DNA from: Clostridia bacterium | GTDB lineage: Bacteria > Bacillota > Clostridia > Oscillospirales > Acutalibacteraceae | Assembly: GCA_017450005.1 (NCBI GenBank) | Contig: JAFSYM010000004.1 | Span: forward strand, 26,279-90,278 | Length of the DNA stretch: 64,000 bases | Reading direction: 5' to 3' | Shown: one piece after another, positions 18,446 to 26,934 of the stretch | Position numbering within the stretch: the first letter of the stretch is position 1 | Layout: each line of letters opens with the position of its first letter | The notes under the pieces: generated by a model | What the model was told of the DNA's origin: nothing | The model's input: the letters and a program-made list of their open reading frames with translations, nothing else | Database searches by the model: none | Program-made: the position numbers and the translations under genes

Positions 18446-19729
18446 TCAGTTCTTAAAGAATTGCGGCAGATAATCCTTGTGCGCCTGTTTCATCTCCTCG
18501 AAGCACTTCTGCGCTTTTTCCCAGTCGCCCACAAGCGGATGTACCAGCAGCGCGTTCAATGCTGCCGTATCGGAACCCTCGATCGCAGCCTGTACCGTAT
18601 ACTTCTCATACTCCTTGACGATGCGCATCAAACCGATGACATGACGGTTGTCGATCGGATCGATCCTGACCGGTTTTGCGCCGTCTTTGCCGACTACGCA
18701 CACAACTTCGACCACGTCGTCCGGCTCCATAAAGTCGAGTGCATCGCCGTTCTTGACGTTGACGACCTGGATGTTCTGCTTATCATTGGCAATGGCGTCG
18801 ATCAGCGACACCGCCACAAGAGAGTATTTGTGTCCGCCGCGCTTGTCCAAAAGCGCAGGCTTGACATACAATCCCTCGTCGGAATACATGTTCAGAAGCT
18901 GTTCTTCAATCTCCATGCAAACCTCGGCGCGACTCTTCTCACCGCTCTTGAGGTATTCCAGCTTTGCCGCTCGGCAGTAATAATATTGCAGATAGGAGGA
19001 CGGAATCGCATGGATGGCGGCGAGCGTCTCAAGAGAGAAGCCGTCGTCGTGGATATTGGCCATGACTTTGGGTGAGAAGCCGGAAGCGATCATTTCGGGC
19101 AGCAGCTCTTTGCCGTCCTTCTTAACCGACGTAATCCAGCTCAAATGGTTCAGACCGACATACGTCAGAACGCTGTCCTCGCCGCTGATTTCCTTCGTAT
19201 CGTCGATCATGTCGATCGGCACGTTGCAAAGGCCGATGCATTTGACGTTGGTATGATTGAGCACAAATTCCGTAATGATACCGGACGGATTGGTGAAATT
19301 GATCAGCCACGCATCCGGACATATGGCCTCGATGCGATCGCAGATGTGCTTCATGACCGGGATGGTGCGCAGCGCCTTGAAGAAACCGCCGATACCGGTC
19401 GTCTCCTGACCGATCAGATCATATTTGAGCGGAATCGTTTCATCCAGGTAACGCGCAGGCAGCTTGCCGACACGGATCTGTGTCACGACAAAGTCGGCGC
19501 CCTGCAGCGCTTTATCGAGATCGTCCGTCATAACGACTTCGCAGTCAATGCCTGCATGCTTCAGAATGCGATCGCAAAGATTGCCGACGATGGTTCTCTT
19601 GCGATCGTCAATGTCCATAAAGCTGATTTTTTTCAGCTTCAGCGAGTCCTGTGCCTTTAAAAAGCCGTCCACCAGCTCGGGGCAATAAGTGCTGCCGGAG
19701 CCGATGACCGCAACAGTGATTTCCTTCAT
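18446..19729 (-). CDS. GH4 6-phospho-beta-glucosidase-type glycosidase
   Basis: 427 residues. GH4 enzymes cleave by a transient NAD+-dependent oxidation at C3 and need Mn2+. The N-terminal Rossmann motif is GSGSTYCPEL (residues 10-19). NFTNPSG (144-150), CNVP (168-171) with the metal-ligand Cys, and LNHLSW (193-198) follow. CNVP, rather than CHS, is typical of the 6-phospho-beta-glucosidase branch (LicH/CelF/ChbF). Such a substrate implies PTS uptake, but no PTS genes are visible here. The start is unusual: the strong AAAGGAGGG is 23 bases from the ATG, with a hairpin between them. Last gene of the run DUF5685/J/membrane/GH109/kinase/GH4. Confidence 0.9.
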   Translation of the reverse strand: MKEITVAVIGSGSTYCPELVDGFLKAQDSLKLKKISFMDIDDRKRTIVGNLCDRILKHAGIDCEVVMTDDLDKALQGADFVVTQIRVGKLPARYLDETIPLKYDLIGQETTGIGGFFKALRTIPVMKHICDRIEAICPDAWLINFTNPSGIITEFVLNHTNVKCIGLCNVPIDMIDDTKEISGEDSVLTYVGLNHLSWITSVKKDGKELLPEMIASGFSPKVMANIHDDGFSLETLAAIHAIPSSYLQYYYCRAAKLEYLKSGEKSRAEVCMEIEEQLLNMYSDEGLYVKPALLDKRGGHKYSLVAVSLIDAIANDKQNIQVVNVKNGDALDFMEPDDVVEVVCVVGKDGAKPVRIDPIDNRHVIGLMRIVKEYEKYTVQAAIEGSDTAALNALLVHPLVGDWEKAQKCFEEMKQAHKDYLPQFFKN

Positions 19730-19760
19730 TTCTCACGACGCAAAATGCGTCTCCCTCCTT
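19730..19760 (-). promoter_or_regulatory. Ribosome-binding site with hairpin spacer before GH4 gene
   Basis: Minus-strand order: AAAGGAGGG, A, the perfect stem GACGCA-TTT-TGCGTC (19737-19751), GTGAGAA, ATG. Removing the 15-base hairpin brings the Shine-Dalgarno to a normal distance of about 8 bases. It may be a structured-spacer start site or a site of translational control. Confidence 0.5.
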
Positions 19761-19781
19761 TATGCAATTAATATACAAATA

Positions 19782-20720
19782 TTATACAAATTCCTGCATA
19801 ATCCAGTTCACGCAGCCCACGACCGGAGGCACAGAGAGCTTGATGAACCGGAACTTACGGTCGGAATACAGCGCGACCTTCTGACGAATCGCTTCCAGAT
19901 AACGTTCAGAAGGAAGTTTCGTCAGAATCGAGCCGGACAAAACGACTTCGACCTCGTCGCCGTCAAACTGAAGCTGATGCGTATGCGCCGCAATCAGTCT
20001 GGCGCTTCGCTCCGACATCATCTCCAGAATGTCGAGACAGGCCGGGTCGTCCTCTTCCAGACCAGCAAAGAAAGCATCAATCAGCGTGCGGATATAATCT
20101 TCCGCGTCCTCCGTCTCGAACGCGCTGACGGAAGAGAGGAAGTCCTCGCGCGTCTTGAGGTCGAAGTGATTGAAATAATACTCTGTCATAACCGTGGGAC
20201 GGATGCCGAGATAGACGTCGTCATAAATTGCCACATACGCCATTGTTGCAATCCAATGCCCGTTGCCCATATCGCCGGAATACTCGGCAAGCCCGGCAAG
20301 CTGCAGCATTCTGCCCGTGGAATCAATGGCGTTGCAGCATGTACCCGTACCGTTGTTCAGCCCGATTGCCGCGCCGGAAATACTGCCGGCCTTCACGACA
20401 ATAAAACCGTCATTGTAAATCTCAAAATTGCGCAGACCCTTTTGCTCAAGGCGTTCGTACAGTGCGTCATGCTGAAACGGATGATCGACGCCGGCCAGTC
20501 CCATCAGCGTAAAGTTGACATCATCAAGAGTTTTTTCGGCTGATTTAAGCAGGTTCGTGATCCCGTCCCAGATGATCTCAACGGCTTCATCAAAGGAGCC
20601 GTCCAGATTCTCATGATTGCTGCCGGACGTCTTATAATCGGCGACGATGTTTTTGCTTTCGTCAAACAAAGCGTAATACGTCTTTGTGCCGCCGCCGTCA
20701 ACGCCGATATAAAAACTCAT
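19782..20720 (-). CDS. BadF/BadG-type ATPase, N-acetylhexosamine kinase-like
   Basis: 312 residues. The phosphate-1 motif DGGGTKT at residues 8-14 and the middle AAIGLNNGTGTCCNA belong to the BadF/BadG/BcrA/BcrD ATPase family. In carbohydrate loci this family holds N-acetylglucosamine-kinase-like enzymes. There are no Cys clusters for an Fe-S cluster, so it is not a benzoyl-CoA reductase activator. Its ATG overlaps the stop of the GH109-like gene (ATGA, 20717-20720), implying coupled translation. It would thus phosphorylate the sugar released by that enzyme, for which GalNAc is the best guess. Substrate assignment is inference. Confidence 0.85.
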   Translation of the reverse strand: MSFYIGVDGGGTKTYYALFDESKNIVADYKTSGSNHENLDGSFDEAVEIIWDGITNLLKSAEKTLDDVNFTLMGLAGVDHPFQHDALYERLEQKGLRNFEIYNDGFIVVKAGSISGAAIGLNNGTGTCCNAIDSTGRMLQLAGLAEYSGDMGNGHWIATMAYVAIYDDVYLGIRPTVMTEYYFNHFDLKTREDFLSSVSAFETEDAEDYIRTLIDAFFAGLEEDDPACLDILEMMSERSARLIAAHTHQLQFDGDEVEVVLSGSILTKLPSERYLEAIRQKVALYSDRKFRFIKLSVPPVVGCVNWIMQEFV

Positions 20721-21979
20721 GCGTTTTCCTCCTCAAAGCAATCCTCGCACACTTCGTTGACACAGAAGATGCCTCTGTGATACGGTGCGCGGTCAATCCA
20801 CATACCGTTGGTGAAATCGGGAATCGGCACGGGAAGTCCGCCCATGGCAGCCGACTGCTCGGACAAACAGGTCACGGCCATCCACGCAGCCGTATCATAA
20901 ACGTCGATTGGCGGCTCATGTCCCTCGATCACAGACTCGGCAAAAGCGGAAAGCACCAGGAAATCCATGCCGCCGTGACCGCCATGTACGCCTTCCTGCC
21001 TGTATCTCTTCCAAAGCGGATGTTCATATTTTTCACGCAGAGGCGCAAAATCCTGCCACTGCGGTTCATGGCCTTTTTCTCCCAGTGAGTCGAGGTAGAT
21101 TTCACCGCCGTGACTGTTTTCCTTGAATATGCCACGCGTGCCTTCGATCACGTAATCTCTCGAATACGGGCGAGGCAGATTGCAGTCGTGATGCAGCGTG
21201 ATCGTCTCGCCGTTTGCGCACTTAATCATGGTGGTGGTCACGTCGCCCTCGCAGAACGGATAATCCGCAAGGTCGTAATCGTCGCCCTTGTTGTCGTGCA
21301 GCCAGACGTTGAGTCCGCGGGATTTGCTGGTAATCGATGAGAGCGTCAGCATACGGTTGCCGCGGTTAATATCAATAAGCTTGCAGATCGGGCCGAGCTG
21401 ATGCGTCGGATACAGCTCGCCGTTGCGGTGCATGAAATTGAACAATCTTCCGTGTCGATTCTCGCGTCCAAGGCAGATTTCGTCGCGCAAATCATGCCGG
21501 TAGCCGCCTTCAAGATGAACAATCTCGCCGAACATGCCCTGCTTGACCATGCGGTAGAGCGTCATCTCGTTATGGTCGTAGCAGCAGTTTTCAAGCAGCA
21601 TGCAGTACTTTCCGGTTTCCTCGGAAGCACGTACCATCTGCCAGCATTCCTCTATGCTAGCTGCGCCGCCGACCTCGATCGCAGCATGCTTACCCGCACG
21701 CATGGCGTCAACGGCAATGCGCGCATGTGTGATCCATGTCGTAAAAATCATCACGGCCGCAATGTCGTCTCGGCGCAGGATCTCTTTATAATCCAGCGTC
21801 ATGAACGGCGTTTCGCCGGTCTTCTCCTCGACAATCCGCACGCCTTCCATCGCACGGTCTTCGTATTTATCACAGACCGCAACCACACGAACGCCGGGCA
21901 CATCCAGAAATTCATCGAGCAATCCTCTGCCGCGACCACCAAGACCGACGATCGCAAAATTTGTTTTTCCTTCCGCCAT
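20717..21979 (-). CDS. GH109-like alpha-N-acetylgalactosaminidase (Gfo/Idh/MocA fold)
   Basis: 420 residues from ATG 21979, with GAGGAGGAAG just upstream. The N-terminus has the NAD-binding VGLGGRGRG (11-19). The segments GKYCMLLENCCY (about 123-134), YPTHQLGP (190-197) and DINRGNRM (203-210) recall GH109 alpha-N-acetylgalactosaminidases, which keep NAD+ tightly bound and act by redox-assisted elimination, as GH4 does. There is no signal peptide or Tat motif, so it is cytoplasmic, whereas many GH109 enzymes of Bacteroidetes are exported. A plain sugar-phosphate or inositol dehydrogenase is the alternative, but the YPTHxLGP/INRGNR pattern favours GH109. Overlaps the following kinase gene by 4 bases. 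Confidence 0.82.
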   Translation of the reverse strand: MAEGKTNFAIVGLGGRGRGLLDEFLDVPGVRVVAVCDKYEDRAMEGVRIVEEKTGETPFMTLDYKEILRRDDIAAVMIFTTWITHARIAVDAMRAGKHAAIEVGGAASIEECWQMVRASEETGKYCMLLENCCYDHNEMTLYRMVKQGMFGEIVHLEGGYRHDLRDEICLGRENRHGRLFNFMHRNGELYPTHQLGPICKLIDINRGNRMLTLSSITSKSRGLNVWLHDNKGDDYDLADYPFCEGDVTTTMIKCANGETITLHHDCNLPRPYSRDYVIEGTRGIFKENSHGGEIYLDSLGEKGHEPQWQDFAPLREKYEHPLWKRYRQEGVHGGHGGMDFLVLSAFAESVIEGHEPPIDVYDTAAWMAVTCLSEQSAAMGGLPVPIPDFTNGMWIDRAPYHRGIFCVNEVCEDCFEEENA

Positions 21980-21992
21980 AACTTCCTCCTCG

Positions 21993-22535
21993 TCAGAGCT
22001 TAAACATTTTTTTGAATCTCTTTTGCCATCTGCGCAGGTATTCGCCCACAAACAGTGTCAAGCAGAAATCATACCCCACAAACGCAACCGCGCCGAATGC
22101 CAAAAGCAGCGGTACGGCTGCTTTTCCGTAACGGTCAATCTCCTCAAATTCGATGCCCATAAAACGGATCATCAGAAAATATGAGACAGACATTACGACC
22201 AAAAACAGAACTATCTTTATAATCCAATCCAAAGCACGGTTATGAATTCTTTTTTCAAGAATCGCCTTCAGGATCGGATAATAGCCGAAAAAAACCGCAA
22301 ACAGAACAGCAGCCTCTTTGGACGGGATCAAAAGAACAGCCAGTATACTCGCGGCCGTATACACGCCGAATGCCCACCCTTTACCAAGCTCCAGCACAGC
22401 AAACAGCATCACTACACTGGCCACCGCGGGCGCCGCAATGGTTGCCGACGGAAAAATCGACAAAAGGAACAGCAGGGCGAGCATGAGCGCCGCACAGATC
22501 CCGCCGAGTGCGGTTTTTGCACTTTGTTTGCGCAT
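21993..22535 (-). CDS. Predicted integral membrane protein (partner of J-domain/DUF5685 genes)
   Basis: 180 residues with about five hydrophobic segments (near residues 10-30, 35-65, 72-90, 103-125 and 140-165) and a strongly basic C-terminus (RRWQKRFKKMFK). No signature residues of a known transporter are seen; the general look is like small ECF-type or DUF2232-like membrane proteins. It lies 10 bp after the J-domain gene and 13 bp before the GH109 gene. In related Clostridia I recall this kind of protein in a set with DUF5685 and J-domain proteins. Function unknown. Confidence 0.78.
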   Translation of the reverse strand: MRKQSAKTALGGICAALMLALLFLLSIFPSATIAAPAVASVVMLFAVLELGKGWAFGVYTAASILAVLLIPSKEAAVLFAVFFGYYPILKAILEKRIHNRALDWIIKIVLFLVVMSVSYFLMIRFMGIEFEEIDRYGKAAVPLLLAFGAVAFVGYDFCLTLFVGEYLRRWQKRFKKMFKL

Positions 22536-22545
22536 ATCTGTACCC

Positions 22546-23139
22546 TCAGCAGCAGCGAATCAGATCGCCGCCCATGCATTCGCAGCAGCAGTCCGCGCAC
22601 AGCAAACCCGAACAGAGATCGCATGCGCTCATTCCGCGACCGCTGCGCGCAGTGCGGTAACCGCCCGAACGGGCATTCTGCATATCTTCATAAGCGGCGC
22701 GATACTCTGCGTTATCGGGCTCCATGCGGCAAGCTGCCGAGAAATTGCCCGCCGCTTCTTCCAGCCATCCTTTGCGCTGCTGGACACATCCCTTTAGAAA
22801 ATACCACTCCGCACTGCGCTGCGCAGTCGGTATCCCGTCAAGGATTGTCTGCGCGTCGTCCAGGCGGCCGTCCCGTATGGTGCGGCGAATATCGGAAAAA
22901 TCGGATGGCGGCACATAGGACTGACCCGCATTGAATGAACCGGAACCGCCGGAATTTCTCGACAGAATCACAGCGTCATACGCCGCATCCAGCGCACGCA
23001 TTCGTTCCTGCGCAGCAGAAACATCAAATCCGGATTCAATCTGCTGCTGCAGACGACGCGCCTGCACACGATAGGCCTGCCGAATCTGTTCATCGGTAGA
23101 ATTGGGCGATACGCCGAGAACAGCAAAGGGATCATTCAT
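22546..23139 (-). CDS. Degenerate J-domain protein with cysteine-rich tail
   Basis: 197 residues. Residues 1-60 resemble a J domain (DPFAVLGVSPNSTDEQIRQA at 3-22, helix III around MRALDAAYDAV). The HPD tripeptide that activates DnaK is missing: the corresponding stretch reads RRLQQQIESG. A TPR-like middle (AEWYFLKGCVQQRKGWLEEA, about 117-136) follows. The C-terminus has many cysteines (CDLCSGLLCADCCCECMG), possibly a metal site or a clustered-thiol surface. Its ATG overlaps the stop of the DUF5685 gene (23136-23139). It probably works with that protein and the following membrane protein rather than with DnaK. Confidence 0.85.
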   Translation of the reverse strand: MNDPFAVLGVSPNSTDEQIRQAYRVQARRLQQQIESGFDVSAAQERMRALDAAYDAVILSRNSGGSGSFNAGQSYVPPSDFSDIRRTIRDGRLDDAQTILDGIPTAQRSAEWYFLKGCVQQRKGWLEEAAGNFSAACRMEPDNAEYRAAYEDMQNARSGGYRTARSGRGMSACDLCSGLLCADCCCECMGGDLIRCC

Positions 23140-23984
23140 ATACTCGCCTCCCCTGGTTGATATTTTTTAACCACATACAAAGCGGAATTATACAGACCGT
23201 CGAAGATTACATTCTGTACGATCTCGTTATATCGGTGAAGTTCCAGCTTTTCCATAGATTTAAAAAGCTCAGCAATATTGAGATTCAGAAGCTGCATGGC
23301 ATACGCCGCAAATGAATCCGGATCCTGAATAAATCGGCTTTTTAACGGGTTAAAGTTCTTTTTGCGCACATCAGAGCGCACATCATCCACCGCATCGATC
23401 ACATAGACGAAGCGTCCGAGCAGATAGCAGAAGCGGTAAAACGATTTGTCGTCAACGCGCAGTGTTCCGAGTTCGGCCAGTGCGGTTGCGGAAGGATCGG
23501 CAGCCGCATCGAGCGAAGCGTCCGTTTGCTCTGTCTCGTTCTGCCGGCGGATCGACGCGCACACAATCCGGTCGGCCTGCGGCTGCATACGCGCAGCCTT
23601 GCAATGCATCAGCAAAGCGATCGGGTATAGCAGCGCCGCAAGAAGTTTTCGCGAGAAGCCGCGATCATGCAGATCGTCCAGTATCTTATAGTAAAACAGA
23701 ATCACCGATATATCCGCGCAGAAATCCTGTACGTCTCCCCTGCCGCAGGACAAACACTTCTTTGCGGGATTATAGCAGCAGCGCGAAGAAGTCTGTGCGG
23801 GACAATCCGGCTGCAAAGCAAGCAAAACCAAAGCGAGAAACGCAGCGTCATAGCTAAGAAACAACTGTCCGATCGGAGAATAGCGGCGCAAAAGCGTTTT
23901 GCACAGCGTGCAGTAAACGCCTTTATAAACGTCGTACTCTTTAAACCGCATCTCGGGCTTATACGCCCGCACATATCCCAGCAA
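23136..23984 (-). CDS. DUF5685 family protein
   Basis: About 282 residues. I choose a TTG start at 23984 (AGGTGA 5 bases upstream), giving an N-terminus of the form M-LGYVRAYKPEM, close to the family's MFGYVRPYKPEL; a GTG at 23993 is the alternative. Conserved Cys pairs are visible (YCTLCKTL near residue 25, CYNPAKKCLSC near 70), which suggest a metal site. The middle holds a helical region, and DAVDDVRSDVRKKNFNP lies near 210. The family occurs widely in Clostridia beside a J-domain protein; no function is known to me. The gene starts a run that continues into the GH109/kinase/GH4 genes with no visible terminator. Confidence 0.85.
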   Translation of the reverse strand: MLGYVRAYKPEMRFKEYDVYKGVYCTLCKTLLRRYSPIGQLFLSYDAAFLALVLLALQPDCPAQTSSRCCYNPAKKCLSCGRGDVQDFCADISVILFYYKILDDLHDRGFSRKLLAALLYPIALLMHCKAARMQPQADRIVCASIRRQNETEQTDASLDAAADPSATALAELGTLRVDDKSFYRFCYLLGRFVYVIDAVDDVRSDVRKKNFNPLKSRFIQDPDSFAAYAMQLLNLNIAELFKSMEKLELHRYNEIVQNVIFDGLYNSALYVVKKYQPGEASI

Positions 23985-24082
23985 TCCAATCACCTGTGTC
24001 CGCTGAAGTATACTTATTATACATCACGAATCCGGAAATTTGGTGAACGCTTTATGAATTTTTCGGGGATAGAAACGTATAC

Positions 24083-25402
24083 TTAATGGTATTTCGGCAA
24101 CCAGTCGCCGTGCGTCTCGATCAGATCGTCGCACATGCGCACAATATCGTCGATGGAAAGCTCCGACGAACAGTGCGGATCGAGCATGGCCGCTTGGTAG
24201 ATATGCTCTTTTTTGCGCGTCACGGCAGCCTCGATGGTCAGAAGATGCACATTGATCTCCGTGCGATTCATGGCCGCAAGCTGCTCCGGCAGCGGCGGCT
24301 GCGCGCAAGGCTGCACGCCGGCACGATTGACCAGACAGGCAACTTCGACGCAAGCCTCGCGCGGAAGGTTCGGGATCAGGCCGCTCGTATTGAGAACGTT
24401 GCCGCCGATTTTGTACGGTTCATCGGTCATGATGGCATTCATGATACCGGATACATATTCATGCGTACGCGTGTGTGACACCTCGCCGTTCAGATACTGT
24501 TCCTTCTCGCTGTTCCAGCGATTGATCTGTTCAATACACCGGCGCGGATATTCGTCCAGCGGAATGTTGTATCGTTCGATCAATTCGGGGTATTTGGATT
24601 TAATGAAAAAGTTGTTATACTCCGCATTATGTTCACTCGATTCCGTGCAGTAATAACCCAGTCTGCGGATATACTCATAGCGAACCAGATCAGTGCAGTC
24701 GTGATCGTTTTCCAGCTTTTCGATTGCACGGCGGCGGATTTCAGGATACAGATCGGTTCCGTCCGCGTCGCGGATTTCCAGAAGCCAGCCCATATGATTG
24801 ATACCGGCGATGCGCTCATAGAGCGGTTCGCCGTGTTCGATGCCGAGATCATGCAGCAGATTGCGTGAGCAGCACTGCACACTGTGGCACAAGCCGACCG
24901 TCTTTATACCGGTGTATCTCTGCATATACCCGGCAAGCATCGCCATGGGATTGGTGTAGTTGAGAAAAAGAGCGTCGGGACAGACCTGCTGCATGTCCGC
25001 AGCGAAATCAGCCAAAACAGGAATTGTACGCAGCGCACGGAAGATGCCACCGATACCCGTCGTATCGGCAATCGTCTGGCGAAGGCCGTACTTTTTCGGC
25101 ACCTCAAAGTCAATGATCGTGCAGGGATCATACAATCCGACCTGGATCGCATTGACAACAAACGACGCGCCGCGCAATGCCGCCTTGCGGTTTTCGACGC
25201 CGAGATAGGCATGCACTGCCGCACGATCTTCGTTGATATTATGATTCAATGTTCTGACCATCAGTTCAGACTGCGAGAGACGGTCGGGATCAATATCGTA
25301 CAAAGCAATCTCGCATTCGCGAAGCGACGGCACGCACATCACGTCGCCGAGCACATTCTTGGCAAACACGGTGCTTCCGGCACCCATAAACGTAATCTTC
25401 AT
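24083..25402 (-). CDS. GH4 alpha-galactosidase/alpha-glucosidase-type glycosidase
   Basis: 439 residues. The NAD-binding GAGSTVFAKN is at residues 7-16. NYTNPM (148-153), CHSVQ (172-176) with the metal-binding Cys, and INHMGW (201-206) with the ligand His identify GH4. The CHS motif and overall look match the alpha-galactosidase MelA branch, not the 6-phospho-beta-glucosidase branch found at 18446. It requires NAD+ and a divalent metal and acts in the cytoplasm. It follows the SIS-domain gene by 12 bp. The gap of 98 bp to the DUF5685 gene may hold a separate promoter. Confidence 0.9.
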   Translation of the reverse strand: MKITFMGAGSTVFAKNVLGDVMCVPSLRECEIALYDIDPDRLSQSELMVRTLNHNINEDRAAVHAYLGVENRKAALRGASFVVNAIQVGLYDPCTIIDFEVPKKYGLRQTIADTTGIGGIFRALRTIPVLADFAADMQQVCPDALFLNYTNPMAMLAGYMQRYTGIKTVGLCHSVQCCSRNLLHDLGIEHGEPLYERIAGINHMGWLLEIRDADGTDLYPEIRRRAIEKLENDHDCTDLVRYEYIRRLGYYCTESSEHNAEYNNFFIKSKYPELIERYNIPLDEYPRRCIEQINRWNSEKEQYLNGEVSHTRTHEYVSGIMNAIMTDEPYKIGGNVLNTSGLIPNLPREACVEVACLVNRAGVQPCAQPPLPEQLAAMNRTEINVHLLTIEAAVTRKKEHIYQAAMLDPHCSSELSIDDIVRMCDDLIETHGDWLPKYH

Positions 25403-25414
25403 ATCGCACTCCCC

Positions 25415-26152
25415 TTACATATAAAAGATGTTATCTTTATACTCTTCAAATATCCGGCGGTTATGTTCGTCGCCGCCATCCAGATTTGCGCTGCGGAAAA
25501 CGGGCGGCACAATGCCTTGCGCCAGAAGAAGTTCGACCGTTTCGATCACAATCGCGTGAATGAGGGCGCTGGCAACTGCCGTAGATGTCGGACCCATGGG
25601 CTCGTCCAGTCCCTCGACCGGGACAGCCGCATCACCGGGCACGCCGCAGTTGTCGATCACGATATCGCAGACTTCATACAGCTTTTTGCCGCTCGGATGT
25701 CTGGATGCAACAGATTTTGAATGACGCAGACTTGTAAAGCCGATTGTCGCAATTCCTTTTTCTTTTGCAGCCATCGCCATCTCGACAGGCACGGTATTGC
25801 GTCCGGAATTGGACTGAATAATCAGGCAGTCTCCCGGTTTCAGGTGGTTTTCTTCCACTATGATCGTACCCAGACCCGGCAAACGCTCCAGGCTGCTGGT
25901 CATCGTGACGGGTCTGGTCGGCAGCGTCACACCGGAGAAAAAGATCGGGTTGATGATCGCAAGACCGCCGGTACGGTAAAAGACCTCCTCGGCCAGCATA
26001 CCGGCGTGCGAGCATCCGAAAGCGAATACGCTGTGCTTTTGCCGGATTGTATCGGCCAGCAGTTCGGCAGCGCGCATAAGAGACGGCTGCTGCGAGTCCC
26101 ATGCAGTTCGTATAGTCTGCAAAACAGTGGCAATATAAGCCTCTCCCTGCAT
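25415..26152 (-). CDS. SIS-domain sugar-phosphate-binding protein (UPF0309-like)
   Basis: About 245 residues from ATG 26152, with GAGGTG 7-8 bases upstream. A single SIS domain is visible: FAFGCSHAGMLAEEVFYRTG (about 44-63) and LIIQSNSGRNTVPVEMA (about 108-124), then ATIGFTSLRHS. It resembles the UPF0309/YfeU-type proteins that accompany amino-sugar catabolism; members may act as isomerases, etherases or regulators. It shares an operon with the alpha-galactosidase-type GH4 gene, so a phosphorylated amino-sugar ligand is plausible. The exact reaction is unknown. Confidence 0.85.
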   Translation of the reverse strand: MQGEAYIATVLQTIRTAWDSQQPSLMRAAELLADTIRQKHSVFAFGCSHAGMLAEEVFYRTGGLAIINPIFFSGVTLPTRPVTMTSSLERLPGLGTIIVEENHLKPGDCLIIQSNSGRNTVPVEMAMAAKEKGIATIGFTSLRHSKSVASRHPSGKKLYEVCDIVIDNCGVPGDAAVPVEGLDEPMGPTSTAVASALIHAIVIETVELLLAQGIVPPVFRSANLDGGDEHNRRIFEEYKDNIFYM

Positions 26153-26210
26153 ACAGCGCACCTCGTTTCCCCTTTTTTCGCTATTATACACCAAACACAT
26201 ACAAAAAACA

Positions 26211-26246
26211 AGACTGCAGCTTGTTCTTTTGAAACTGCCGCAGTCT
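26211..26246 (-). terminator. Terminator of the spoIIA-sigF operon
   Basis: On the minus strand AGACTGC-GGCAG / CTGC-AGTCT with a loop of about 15 bases, followed by TGTTTTTTGTATG. It lies 5 bases after the sigF stop. Confidence 0.8.
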
Positions 26247-26250
26247 GTTA

Positions 26251-26934
26251 TCAGTCAATATTTAAACATATTCTGAGCTTTTGTAGAATTGCTCTTTCCT
26301 TACGGGAAACCTGTACCTGAGATATGCCGAGAACATCCGCTGTCTGCGATTGCGTCTTGTTCTGAAAATATCGAAGTTCGAGCAGCAGCCTCTCACGGGC
26401 ATCAAGACGCTCCATGGCTGATTGCAGGCAGATTCTTGAGTCGATCTCGTCATCCTGCGGCGGAACAGGTATTTCCGGCGGTCTGTCGTCCTCTGCCGCG
26501 CCGCTGCTCAATGAAAGTACCGGCTGTGCAGAGCCGAGTATAAAGGCGAGTTCAACCGCCGTAAACCCGGATGCGGCGGACAGCTCCGAGACTGTCGGCT
26601 CCCGCTGCAGTTTTTCCGCGAGTGATTCCTGCAGACGCAGGAGATTCTGCGCCTGTGTTTTCACGGATCTGCCTACCTTTACCGTACCGCCGTCTCGGAA
26701 AATATGCCGGATCTCGCCGAGGATCAAGGGCACGGCATACGTGGAGAAAGCGTATCCTCGTGAAGGATCAAACCCGTCTGCTGCCTTGCAAAGCCCAACA
26801 CAGCCTGCCTGAAACAGGTCTTCATATTCGGCTCCCCGTCCGCGAAAGCGTGCAGCGCAGGCATGCACAAGACCTATGTTATCCTCTATTCTCCGGTCAC
26901 GTTCGGATCGTATGTCAGTTTTCACTGCGCCCAT
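26251..26934 (-). CDS. sigF: Sporulation sigma factor SigF
   Basis: 227 residues, sigma-70 type with region 2 (YEDLFQAGCVGLCKAADGFD, near 36-55, then YAFSTYAVPLILGEIRHI), region 3 and a C-terminal region 4 helix-turn-helix (QTADVLGISQVQVSRKERAI, near 195-214). The family has closely related SigF and SigG. The position directly after spoIIAA and spoIIAB, overlapping spoIIAB by 20 bases, identifies it as SigF, the first forespore factor, held by SpoIIAB. The first methionine has only a weak AAGAGA ribosome site, so translation is likely coupled to spoIIAB. Confidence 0.93.
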   Translation of the reverse strand: MGAVKTDIRSERDRRIEDNIGLVHACAARFRGRGAEYEDLFQAGCVGLCKAADGFDPSRGYAFSTYAVPLILGEIRHIFRDGGTVKVGRSVKTQAQNLLRLQESLAEKLQREPTVSELSAASGFTAVELAFILGSAQPVLSLSSGAAEDDRPPEIPVPPQDDEIDSRICLQSAMERLDARERLLLELRYFQNKTQSQTADVLGISQVQVSRKERAILQKLRICLNID

